From NCBI RefSeq assembly GCF_001425175.1, contig NZ_LMDV01000011.1:77245-141244 (forward strand): a stretch of DNA of 64,000 bases, written 5' to 3'. Numbering within the stretch: the stretch's first letter is position 1; each line of letters starts with the position of its first letter. Shown piece after piece: positions 8,542 through 15,904 of the stretch. A program made the translations under genes and the position numbers. The notes under the pieces were generated by a model. It was not told the DNA's origin. It saw only the letters and a program-made list of their open reading frames with translations, and did no database searches. Source of the DNA: Nocardioides sp. Root1257. Its GTDB lineage: Bacteria > Actinomycetota > Actinomycetes > Propionibacteriales > Nocardioidaceae.

Positions 8542-9777
8542 CTACGGCTGTCTGGACTCCGAGGTCATAGAGAGCAGCAGTCCGAAGAGCGCGGACTCGT
8601 TGAGGATTGGCACCCCGTACGTCCGGGCCTTTGCTGCTTTCCCGCTTTGACTGTCGGGGTCTGCGGCGACGAGAAGGCGAGTCCGTTTCGTCAGTCCGCC
8701 CGCGGCGAGTCCTCGTTCCGCGATCATCGATTCGATCGTTTCGCGTGGGTAGGTCATCTGTCCCGTCAGGCATATTTGGTCGCCCGGTTGGAGCTGGAAG
8801 GCCGCGGCAACCGGGCGGCTCGCTGCTGCCTTGGCAGCGTCCAGAGAGATCGCCACTTCGTCCCTGCTGAGTCCGAGGAGGCGAGCGACAATCTCCAGGT
8901 CAGCGAGCTCGGCCTTGGTGACGACGCCGTCCTCGAGGGCGACCGCGGACATCGAGGTCAGGTAATCGCGGTGGATGGAGTCGAGTCGGGTTCTGTCGAG
9001 ACCGAAGTGGTTCGCTGTCTCGATGAGTGCCTCCTCCTCGTGAGCAGAGAGGTAGCGGTCGAGGAGCGCTGACTCGAGGACTTCCAGGTAGGAGTCGACC
9101 CGGGAGTCGGAGTGTCGGGGCATGCCCGCGACGATCCGGTCGAGCCAGAACTTCTCACGCACGGGCGCGTTGCCGGATCTGACTACGAACTCGGGCATCG
9201 CCGCCGAGTCGCACACCGGCCAGCCGTAGCCGCGGGACTCGTTGACCAGAGTGGACCACGGCGGCGGGGCGTACGTGGCGGCCATGACGTGTCCCAAGAG
9301 TGCGGCAACTGCTCGCGCGTCAGCAAGAGCTTCGTGCTCGCCGGCGACGTCGAGGCGGGCGGCCCGGCAGCAGTCGCTGAGTTTGCGGGACGACGAACGC
9401 ACGTAGCGCCCGGCCAGCTCCATGGTGCACAGCGCAGGGATGTCCGGACCGGTCCAGGAGTAGCCGCACCGGGCAAGCTCGACCCTGAGGAAGCGGGCGT
9501 CGAAGGGTGCGTTGTGGGCGACCACCGTGCGGCCCGCGACCGACTGCAGGAGGAGGGGAGCGAGGTCGGCGAAGGTCGGATCCTTCAAGACCTCACGGGC
9601 GGAGATCCCGTGGATGCTGGTCGGGCCGACGTCACGACCCGGGTTGACCAAGGTGGACCACTCGCCCTCGACCTTGCCGTCGTCGTCGACGAACACGACG
9701 CCCACTTCCAAGACCCGGTCGTGCCGGGTCGGGAAGAGGCCGGTGGTCTCGAAGTCGATGCACGTGTATCCCGACAT
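8542..9777 (-). CDS. DnaQ-type DEDDh 3'-5' exonuclease with C-terminal BRCT domain
   Basis: A 411-residue protein. Residues 1-165 are a DEDDh exonuclease: CIDFETTG gives the first Asp/Glu pair, HNAPFDARFL the second Asp, and HEALADARA the His and last Asp. A helical linker (about 230-310, with SAHEEEALIETANHFGL and LEDGVVTKAELADLEIVARLLGL) resembles a TerB-like fold. The C-terminal ~80 residues are a BRCT domain (GDQICLTGQMTY, KRTRLLVAADPDSQSGKAAKA) like that of NAD-dependent ligase. Such proteins are common in actinobacteria and are thought to act in DNA repair or turnover. The ATG at 9777 has a purine-rich Shine-Dalgarno-like stretch. It points toward the ABC-3C cassette and could be an island passenger. 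Confidence 0.88.
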   Translation of the reverse strand: MSGYTCIDFETTGLFPTRHDRVLEVGVVFVDDDGKVEGEWSTLVNPGRDVGPTSIHGISAREVLKDPTFADLAPLLLQSVAGRTVVAHNAPFDARFLRVELARCGYSWTGPDIPALCTMELAGRYVRSSSRKLSDCCRAARLDVAGEHEALADARAVAALLGHVMAATYAPPPWSTLVNESRGYGWPVCDSAAMPEFVVRSGNAPVREKFWLDRIVAGMPRHSDSRVDSYLEVLESALLDRYLSAHEEEALIETANHFGLDRTRLDSIHRDYLTSMSAVALEDGVVTKAELADLEIVARLLGLSRDEVAISLDAAKAAASRPVAAAFQLQPGDQICLTGQMTYPRETIESMIAERGLAAGGLTKRTRLLVAADPDSQSGKAAKARTYGVPILNESALFGLLLSMTSESRQP

Positions 9778-9945
9778 CAGCTACCCCCTCTGCTCGCGGG
9801 ACGCTAGCGGGACCTAGAGCGAGGCGCCGGCAAACGACGGATCCCTGGGGAGGGCGCTCGCCATCCAGATGCGAGTTACGGGCGAGAAACGGTGCGGCTT
9901 TCGGTGAGCGGGCGGGAGCCGCCGGGAGGTCGCGGGTCGGGTCGG

Positions 9946-9967
9946 GATGACAAAGGTGCAGGTCAGA
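9946..9967 (+). repeat. Copy 1 of a 22-bp motif
   Basis: GATGACAAAGGTGCAGGTCAGA at this position matches 11835-11856 at 19 of 22 positions. Both copies lie next to tRNA-derived sequences, so integrase-arm or attachment-site DNA is a reasonable guess. Confidence 0.55.
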
Positions 9968-10036
9968 GCATGTTTCGACCATGAAATTTGTTGCCCAGCC
10001 TTGCTGGGGTTTGCTGCGAACCGAAATGAGAAGGTC

Positions 10037-10064
10037 GTCAGTTCGATTCTGATAGGCGACTCCA
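10037..10064 (+). other. tRNA 3'-end remnant (T arm, acceptor strand, CCA), possible attachment site
   Basis: The segment folds as a T arm (stem 10037-10041 with 10049-10053, loop TTCGATT), then a 7-nt acceptor strand AGGCGAC, a T discriminator and CCA ending at 10064. The discriminator and T arm are most like actinobacterial tRNA-Thr. Upstream there is no anticodon stem and only a partly matching 5' acceptor strand (9990-9996), so this is not a working tRNA. A 3' fragment of this kind is what remains at the far end of an element integrated into a tRNA gene. The polarity would place the element to its left, where the ABC-3C cassette is. Confidence 0.5.
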
Positions 10065-11033
10065 CGAAAAGGCCCCGCCCTGCAAAGACAGGCGAGGGAC
10101 GTGCACGTTATCCGGCGTTTACGTCGGGGCCCGTAGCCATTGGTGTAGCCATGCGCGCGTCGACGCTGCTGCCCAGCTCCCATAGCCGGCGCGGGCGGCG
10201 GATCACCGGCCGGTGGTCGCTGGCAAGAAGTCGATATGCGCAAACGCCTCGCCGACGAGACCACCGGCGACACCACGCACCGCGTTTGCGACGACGGCCT
10301 GCTCTTGAGTCGCCGCTCGTCGGCTGACGGGTGCACATGTGGACGCTACCGGCACTCCGGTCGCGACATCTCCGAACGAGGAGCCAGTCAGGCGGCGGCT
10401 CCATGGAGCGGGATCTGGCTCCGCCGCGCGTCGTGACCGTCCGACTCGGCTCCTCATGGCGCTGGGTCGGGCTCGCATTCGCCGGCAACTGACGACAAAT
10501 GCGCCGCAGCTCCCAGGGGCCTGGCCAGCGACGCCCGTCGGTCGGACTGGGCTCGAGATGAAGGCCGCCGCAGTCGCAAAGGCGCCACGCCCGCGCCCAT
10601 AGCCATGAGCCTCATCGCGGCGGAACGACCGAATCCGTCACGTACCAGTACGCCGACCTGATCCGGCGCGGGCGACGAGATTTCGATCAGTTGGGCCTTC
10701 GGTCGACGAGCGGGTCATTCGATCCATTCGCAGGCGCCCGAATCCAACGGACTCCTTCGGGACGCTAGCCCCATCCGCTCCAGAGGCGCCTCCTCGTACG
10801 GGTTAATCCACAGATTCGTGTCTGGGCGAGGCAAGGTTCAGCGCTCGCGGCGTAGAGAGGAGACGCGAGACCACCAGGCAGCAGCAGACGCTGCTGGGCA
10901 AGAGCAGGCCATCGCTCAGATCGATCAATTGGATCGAGCAGGGTGATCGCACTGACAACTGAAATCGGCCTCGACGGGTGTTAGCGCACCCGCCAAGGCC
11001 TAGGACCTGCGTGCAACGGAGGCACGAAGACCC

Positions 11034-11681
11034 ATGGATCGATCATGCAACATATCCCCGCCGTTGGCACCCGGGCGTGGGGTGAGAGGCGGCGAGGTTT
11101 CTGAAGCTGAAGATTGCGCCGTTGCCTGTGCCTTGGACATCGTCCCGTGGGCCGTCAGATCGCCGGCCCGACGTGGGCGGATCACGCTTTGCGCTGCGAT
11201 CGCTCGAGCGCAGATCGCTCAAGCGGAGCTGTCTCGCGCCACGTCTGCGGCGAACCTCGAGTTCGAACGAGATCGCACGGCGACTACCGATACCGAGCGT
11301 CTGATCAGTCGGCATCTGTCGTTGGCAAGCGAGATGGGCGTGAGGGTAATCAGCGTGCCGTGGCCCGATGACTGTCTTCGCGGTATGTACCTGGACGACG
11401 TAGGACTCATCGCGCTGAACGCAGGTCTGAGGGCGTTCCAGGTGGTGGAGACTTTGGGCCATGAGCTTGTCCACGCCGCGTACCGCGATCGCGCGTCGAC
11501 CGTGTGGACGGAGAGTCGGGCCGAGGCCGCAAGTGCGATGCTCTGTCTCGATCTTGCGGCGATTCGACGACGGAGAACTGATACGTCGAGCGCAGGGGTG
11601 CTGTGGACCGCTCCCGGAACGCTGGACCATCAGACATCGGCGATCAGCGAGCTCGTTTGCCAGATAGTCGAAGGGTGGTGA
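11034..11681 (+). CDS. ImmA/IrrE-like zinc metallopeptidase
   Basis: A 215-residue frame whose second half carries HELVHAAY (HExxH zinc motif, about residue 143) preceded by a region typical of ImmA/IrrE peptidases (LASEMGVRVISVPWPDD, GLIALNAGLRAFQVVETLG). Members cleave phage- or element-encoded repressors, or act as toxins or stress regulators, and are frequent on mobile elements. The N-terminal ~65 residues are less protein-like, so the real start may lie downstream (for example a GTG or ATG near 11240-11330). No partner repressor gene is adjacent, and the third zinc ligand is not certain. It lies between two tRNA-derived remnants, supporting mobile origin. Confidence 0.6.
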   Translation: MDRSCNISPPLAPGRGVRGGEVSEAEDCAVACALDIVPWAVRSPARRGRITLCAAIARAQIAQAELSRATSAANLEFERDRTATTDTERLISRHLSLASEMGVRVISVPWPDDCLRGMYLDDVGLIALNAGLRAFQVVETLGHELVHAAYRDRASTVWTESRAEAASAMLCLDLAAIRRRRTDTSSAGVLWTAPGTLDHQTSAISELVCQIVEGW

Positions 11682-11834
11682 CGTCCGCGGGGCTGCGCAC
11701 CATCCCCATTCGATGCGCCGGGTTTCACATAGAATTCCCATAGATCGGCTGCGAATCTGCCGTCAACAAGCCATTCGCATAGGCCGCCTCAACCCGGCCC
11801 GGCACAGCCCGACACGGGTCGACAGGAGCCCAGA

Positions 11835-11856
11835 GATGACAAACGCACAGGTCAGA
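11835..11856 (+). repeat. Copy 2 of a 22-bp motif
   Basis: GATGACAAACGCACAGGTCAGA, 19 of 22 identical to 9946-9967. Here it overlaps the left arm of the 11842-11885 hairpin. Confidence 0.55.
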
Positions 11857-11885
11857 AGGATGTTCGGCGTCCTGACCTGCGCGTT
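11842..11885. repeat. Imperfect 14-bp inverted repeat beside the tRNA-Arg-like sequence
   Basis: Arms 11842-11855 and 11872-11885 pair at 13 of 14 positions around a 16-nt loop. It starts 8 bases beyond the 3' end of the minus-strand tRNA-like sequence. It could terminate transcription from it, or be a recombinase-binding site. Confidence 0.55.
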
Positions 11886-11891
11886 CGCGGC

Positions 11892-11973
11892 GGTGCCCCA
11901 GGTAGGAGTCGAACCTACGACCTTTCGCTTAGGAGGCGGCTGCTCGATGCGTCGCGCGGTGAGCACCTGGGTC
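11892..11973 (-). tRNA. Degenerate tRNA-Arg(CCT)-like sequence, probably an attachment-site remnant
   Basis: Read on the minus strand, 11973-11892 gives: acceptor strands GACCCAG and CTGGGGC (6 of 7 pairs), a perfect 4-bp D stem, anticodon loop CTCCTAA (anticodon CCT, Arg) on a stem with two mismatches at its base, a perfect 5-bp T stem with loop TTCGACT, discriminator A and CC. Defects are a 15-nt D loop without the usual GG, GT instead of TA at positions 8-9, and the damaged anticodon stem. The 3' half is intact and the 5' half is poor. That suits a hybrid or displaced tRNA left by an integrated element better than a working gene, but an element-borne tRNA cannot be excluded. Confidence 0.45.
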
Positions 11974-12259
11974 GCGTTGCCGCCACGGCGGGCGCCGCGT
12001 CCGTCGGTGCTCGAACTTCTACGGCCTATGGCCTGCGCAGCGTGATGGGTGCCGCCGCCCCGGCATTCGGCTCGAGCCTGGTGCGCGATGGCTGGCCCGC
12101 CGCACCGAAGTACCGCAGTTTCGCGGCCCGAGCGAGCGCTCGCCTGCGATGCCAAGCCCTACTGCGGAGCGGGCGGCTTCGCCATGTCTGTGCGCCTGGC
12201 GCCTGACCCGGCGTACGCTGCCCGGGCGGGGTCGACCTGCCGACCGAAGGAGCTCAGCC

Positions 12260-13006
12260 GTGGCCACCAACAGCAACATCGAGTGGACGGAGGTGACCTG
12301 GAATCCGGTTACGGGGTGCGATCGTGTCGCTTCCGGCTGCGACAACTGCTACGCGCTGGCACTCGCCAAGCGGCTGAAGGCCATGGGTGCCGAGAAGTAC
12401 CAGAACGACGGCGACCCCCGGACGTCTGGCCCCGGATTCGGAGTCACCATCCACCCCGCTTCACTGAGCCAACCACGCGGGTGGAAGAGCCCCAAGGTGG
12501 TTTTCGTCAACTCTATGAGCGACCTCTTCCACGCGAAGGTTCCGATGTCATTCGTGCGCGACGTCTTCGACGTGATGCGCGAGACCCCGCAGCACACGTA
12601 CCAGGTGCTCACCAAGAGAGCGAGCCGCCTTGCGAAGGTCGCAGATCAACTCGAGTGGCCGGAAAACGTCTGGATGGGCGTCTCCGTTGAGTCGTTCGAC
12701 GCCGTCGACCGCATCGACCACCTACGGGCCACACCGGCGGCCGTCCGGTTCCTGTCCTGCGAGCCGCTCCTGTCAGCGCTCCCCGGGCTCGACTTCGACG
12801 GCATCGACTGGGTGATCGCAGGCGGAGAGTCGGGACCGAACGCTCGTCCGATGGATCCCCGTTGGGTGACCGACATCCGCGACCAGTGTGAGCAGGCGGG
12901 CGTCGCGTTCTTCTTCAAGCAGTGGGGCGGTCGTACGCCGAAGGCGAACGGTCGTGACCTCGAGGGACGCACGTGGGATGAGATGCCCGTAACGGTCAGG
13001 GTTTAG
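12260..13006 (+). CDS. DUF5131 / phage Gp37-Gp68 family three-Cys-motif protein
   Basis: A 248-residue protein. The GTG at 12260 is chosen because AAGGAG lies at 12247-12252 and the conserved ATNSNIEWTEVTWNPVTGC start follows directly. The cluster GCDRVASGCDNCYA supplies the three cysteines typical of the family, which is related to radical-SAM proteins (SPL-like) and may bind an iron-sulfur cluster. Other landmarks are VFVNSMSDLFH, YQVLTKRA, NVWMGVSVES and DWVIAGGESGPNARP. The biochemical role is not established. It runs convergently into the TcmP gene, overlapping it by 11 bases. The two families are known to co-occur, so they probably form one functional pair, here inside an integrase-bearing island. 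Confidence 0.88.
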   Translation: MATNSNIEWTEVTWNPVTGCDRVASGCDNCYALALAKRLKAMGAEKYQNDGDPRTSGPGFGVTIHPASLSQPRGWKSPKVVFVNSMSDLFHAKVPMSFVRDVFDVMRETPQHTYQVLTKRASRLAKVADQLEWPENVWMGVSVESFDAVDRIDHLRATPAAVRFLSCEPLLSALPGLDFDGIDWVIAGGESGPNARPMDPRWVTDIRDQCEQAGVAFFFKQWGGRTPKANGRDLEGRTWDEMPVTVRV

Positions 13007-14123
13007 GCGGGAACACCACGAGCGTGCCGTCTGGGTACTGGCACGCCCGTTTCTGGTTTGGTCCACCCGAGATGAGGCCGTCGCGCTGCATCGGGGCGAG
13101 CGTCTCGCGCTTCACCTGACCGCTGTAGAACGGCGTTTCTTCGATCGTGAACTTCAGGATGTCGTCGATCGAGACCGTGCTTCCCGCGAACCTCTGCAGG
13201 AGTGCCGCCTTCAGGGGCTCGGTGTCGCGCTGGTCGGCGAACAGTACGTCTTGGTCGGCGAATCGGTCCTCGAACCTGTAGTCGCCGTCGGGTGCGAGCC
13301 TCCACATCGTGCTCTTCATACGGTCGAACGCCGTGAGGTTCCTGGTGCAGAAGAACATGTAGTTGCCAACCCGGCCGCCGCGGTTGACCATCGCGAAGCT
13401 CTGTACGTACGCGAAGTCGCAGACGCTGCGAAGTTGCTCCTCGTAGAGGTCATGCAGGAACCGCGGCCTGGCCGGATCGCCTGCGGGCGGTGCGTCCTTA
13501 AACCTGTCCGTCCCGAAGAGGGCCCCGAAGTGCTTGTCGACGTTGCCGGCCGTAGCGAACCGGCTCACTGAGTTGAAGTCGAAGTAGATGAACAGCTCGC
13601 AGGCGTCGTAGCTCAGGAGGCGCTTGATGAGGTCGAGGGGGACGTCCTTGTAGCCGAAGGGATCGACGAACGCGAACGTTGGTGCGAGCGTTGCGCCGGC
13701 GAGGCCTTCGAGGAGGTTCTCTGCCAGGCCGGGAAAGCTCTCGTTCCGATGATGGACCCGAACGTTGGACGGCCATGCGCCACCAGGTTGGGCCCGCTCG
13801 AGCTCGATCAGGGTGTCTGCCAGAGAGACGTACCGGTCGTCGTCGCGCTCGTTAAACACGAACACGAACTCGGTGTTGCCCCATCTCGAGAAGTGGTCGT
13901 GATGCAGCAGCCGGTTGATGGTGAGAACAGGAGATCCGGGCTCGCCCGACTCATACACACCGGGGCCGGCGAATCCGTCGAAGACGATCACCCGAGCGTG
14001 ACGGGGGCTCGATCCCAAGATTCCGAACCAGGCTCCCAGGTAGCCGGTCAGGAGGTCATGCTTGGCCTTCGTGTGCGGCTCCTGCGGCCACACGGTGGGT
14101 AGGCTGTCTCCGCGACCCGACAT
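12996..14123 (-). CDS. tcmP: Three-Cys-motif partner protein TcmP
   Basis: A 375-residue protein matching TcmP, named for frequent neighbourhood with three-Cys-motif proteins such as the DUF5131 gene next door. The N-terminal half has a Rossmann/methyltransferase-like look: HTKAKHDLLTGYL, VIVFDGFAGPGVYE (a D-GFAGPG turn), then TFAFVDPFGYKDVPLDLIKRLL. The C-terminal part (about residue 290 onward) looks like a winged-helix domain (ILKFTIEETPFYSGQVKRETLAPMQRDGLI). Enzymatic activity is unknown; nucleotide or DNA modification is a guess from the fold. Here the pair is convergent, with 3' ends overlapping, rather than in tandem. Confidence 0.88.
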   Translation of the reverse strand: MSGRGDSLPTVWPQEPHTKAKHDLLTGYLGAWFGILGSSPRHARVIVFDGFAGPGVYESGEPGSPVLTINRLLHHDHFSRWGNTEFVFVFNERDDDRYVSLADTLIELERAQPGGAWPSNVRVHHRNESFPGLAENLLEGLAGATLAPTFAFVDPFGYKDVPLDLIKRLLSYDACELFIYFDFNSVSRFATAGNVDKHFGALFGTDRFKDAPPAGDPARPRFLHDLYEEQLRSVCDFAYVQSFAMVNRGGRVGNYMFFCTRNLTAFDRMKSTMWRLAPDGDYRFEDRFADQDVLFADQRDTEPLKAALLQRFAGSTVSIDDILKFTIEETPFYSGQVKRETLAPMQRDGLISGGPNQKRACQYPDGTLVVFPPKP

Positions 14124-14372
14124 TCGTGATCACCCCGTAGTCCCGTGAGCAGTCTTGGTGTCGGGATCCTGCCGCAGATGGCGTCTCCCTGGCAGGGAAT
14201 CGCGCATTCCCACGCTGTGAGCGCCGACGATCGGCGTTGGGCGGCGACGCGCTGTCCGATGTGAGCGCGATCCGTCCCGGAATCCGCCGAAAACGTTCCG
14301 ACCCCCCGGATCGGAGGGACGACTCAGGCGTGGATTGCAGTTCTTTTGTTGCCCCGTGAGCACCGGTTGTCC

Positions 14373-15779
14373 CTAGTGCTCGGCGAGCTTTCCCACTGAG
14401 TCGCGCAGGGCGTCCTCGCCGGCGCGGACGTAGTGATTGAGGACGGTCGTGAGTTTGTCGCCGAGGTACTGAGCGACGACTTCCCACGACTCGCCGAGCT
14501 CCTCGTGGAACCACTTGGTCGCAGCGTGGTGCCGGAGGTTTCGGTAGACGATCGTCTGGGGCCATGCGTTGTCGGGATCGTTCTGCTCGACCCATCGACG
14601 AACGCGGTGCCAGCGCTCGTTGTGCATCTCGGGCTTCACCGGCAGGCCAGTGACGGAGTCGACGAAGAGCCAGTGCTCGTCCTCGGGTGAGACGGGGTAA
14701 TTCCACCAGGCGAGACTTCGGTCCCGATCCAGAGCCGCCAGTGAAGCTCGGCGTTGCCGCTCGGTCTCCTGTGCGTTGACGACCTGCTGGAGTGATGCCG
14801 TCCTGGGCAGGTCGAGCAGCTCCTTGACGCGGGGGAGTAGCTCGTCGTGCATGAGCGACTTGGGAAGCGGAACCTCGTGGATGCTGTGGTTCTTCACCGG
14901 TCCGCGAAAGCCCGCCTGTCCTCGCGGAGTGGTCCATGATCCGTTGACGTGGACGTAGCCGCGGTCGAAGAAGACGTCGATCACGCGTAGGCCGTTCTGC
15001 TCGCCGAGGCGGAGACCGCCGAAGCCAGCGACGCGGATCTTGGTTCCGAACAGGGGGAGGCGGGTCATAAGTGGGTCGGTGCCATCGTGGCCGCACAGCT
15101 CGTCCGCGGCATCCGCCATCGCTCGTACTTGCCGTGTCTCCGGGCGCAACCGAGGATCGACATAGTGGGCGGTCGCTCCGTGGAGGACGGTGGAGCGTCC
15201 GATCTCCAGACCGTCGAGCGGGTCGACACTTCGTTCGAGCCAGCCAAGGCGCCAAGCGAGCTTGCGCATAGCTGCGAGCTGACCACGCAGGTCTTCGCGC
15301 CCGCGATTGGAGAAGATCGTCTTCGATCCTTTGCCCATGACCTGGCGACTGTGCTCGACGCGCCACCTCGCAACAGGTACTTCACCGATGGTGGGCAGGA
15401 TGTGAGCGTTCAATCTTGATTGGCGCTGCTCCATGGTGCGTGGCTGCTTCCCGCGTTCGACGCTGTCCTTGAGGTACTCCTCGCCGAGCATGCGGATGGT
15501 GCGGGCGGCGCGGACATCGGCGCGAGCTGGTGTCTCCCTCTCGGTGTCCAGCGCTGCCTCTGCCTGCTGGAAGATCCTGCGCGCCTCGCTCTCAGAGTTC
15601 GCTCGGCGCAGCACCCGCCTCCAGGGCTCGCCGTCGCCGGCGGGTGCGCGGAACATCACCTGATACTTCGTGCCGCCTGCTTCTGGGGCATAGAGCCTCA
15701 CCCGCCATGGCCGCGCACTGCCACCGAGGGTGCGCGGCTTGCCCTGCGCGAGCAGCGTTGGCTTCTTGCGAGTCGGCAC
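14373..15779 (-). CDS. int: Tyrosine recombinase/integrase
   Basis: A 468-residue site-specific recombinase that would integrate or excise the surrounding element. After a basic N terminus and a SAM-like core-binding domain (about 110-200, EEYLKDSVERGKQPRTMEQRQSRLNAHILPTI), the catalytic domain shows the first Arg in FGGLRLGEQNGLRV, the second box as YRNLRHHAATKWF (Asn where many members have His), and the nucleophile Tyr in LGDKLTTVLNHYVRA. The GTG at 15779 is supported by AGGAGGG at 15786-15792. It appears full length and intact. It faces away from the YyaL gene, and a cluster of repeated sites lies between the two starts. The insert of ~60 residues before the second box is larger than usual. 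Confidence 0.9.
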   Translation of the reverse strand: MPTRKKPTLLAQGKPRTLGGSARPWRVRLYAPEAGGTKYQVMFRAPAGDGEPWRRVLRRANSESEARRIFQQAEAALDTERETPARADVRAARTIRMLGEEYLKDSVERGKQPRTMEQRQSRLNAHILPTIGEVPVARWRVEHSRQVMGKGSKTIFSNRGREDLRGQLAAMRKLAWRLGWLERSVDPLDGLEIGRSTVLHGATAHYVDPRLRPETRQVRAMADAADELCGHDGTDPLMTRLPLFGTKIRVAGFGGLRLGEQNGLRVIDVFFDRGYVHVNGSWTTPRGQAGFRGPVKNHSIHEVPLPKSLMHDELLPRVKELLDLPRTASLQQVVNAQETERQRRASLAALDRDRSLAWWNYPVSPEDEHWLFVDSVTGLPVKPEMHNERWHRVRRWVEQNDPDNAWPQTIVYRNLRHHAATKWFHEELGESWEVVAQYLGDKLTTVLNHYVRAGEDALRDSVGKLAEH

Positions 15780-15834
15780 CCGCGTCCCTCCTAGGCTGGA
15801 CCGTGGAGCCGGCGTCAGGCTCCCGAGAAGAACG

Positions 15835-15879
15835 TTCGTGTATCACTTTCGTGTATCACAAGGTCAGAAATGATACACG
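15835..15879. repeat. Repeated GTGTATCAC sites between int and yyaL
   Basis: TTCGTGTATCAC occurs twice in direct orientation (15835-15846 and 15848-15859), and the inverted form TGATACACG lies at 15871-15879. The cluster is more AT-rich than its surroundings. It could be an integrase arm/core site, an operator for the divergent pair, or both. Confidence 0.6.
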
Positions 15880-15904
15880 TGCCACTCGTGAGGAGTCATG
15901 GGAG

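Larger units (their letters stand above)
9778..11033. other. Gene-poor stretch at a probable integration boundary
   Basis: About 1.25 kb without a convincing gene. The open frames here have Arg/Ser/Pro-biased shadow-like composition and no domain signal. It holds a 22-bp motif (9946-9967) repeated 1.9 kb away, a tRNA 3'-end remnant (10037-10064), and a small imperfect hairpin just after it (about 10077-10096). Beyond 10.1 kb I see only degraded sequence with stops in all frames. The picture fits decayed mobile-element DNA. Confidence 0.5.
11682..12259. other. Non-coding stretch with tRNA-Arg-like sequence and hairpin
   Basis: No supportable protein gene in ~580 bases. It contains motif copy 2, a long imperfect hairpin and a tRNA-Arg-like sequence, each listed separately. 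The part from 11974 to 12240 is GC-rich and featureless apart from the ribosome binding site at 12247-12252 for the next gene. Confidence 0.5.

Noticed and set aside
9990..10064. A full tRNA-Thr gene
   Set aside because: Only the T arm, acceptor 3' strand and CCA fold properly; no anticodon stem can be formed.
9947..10327. Possible small proteins around the tRNA remnant
   Set aside because: Frames run straight through the tRNA-derived sequence and have no protein-like composition.
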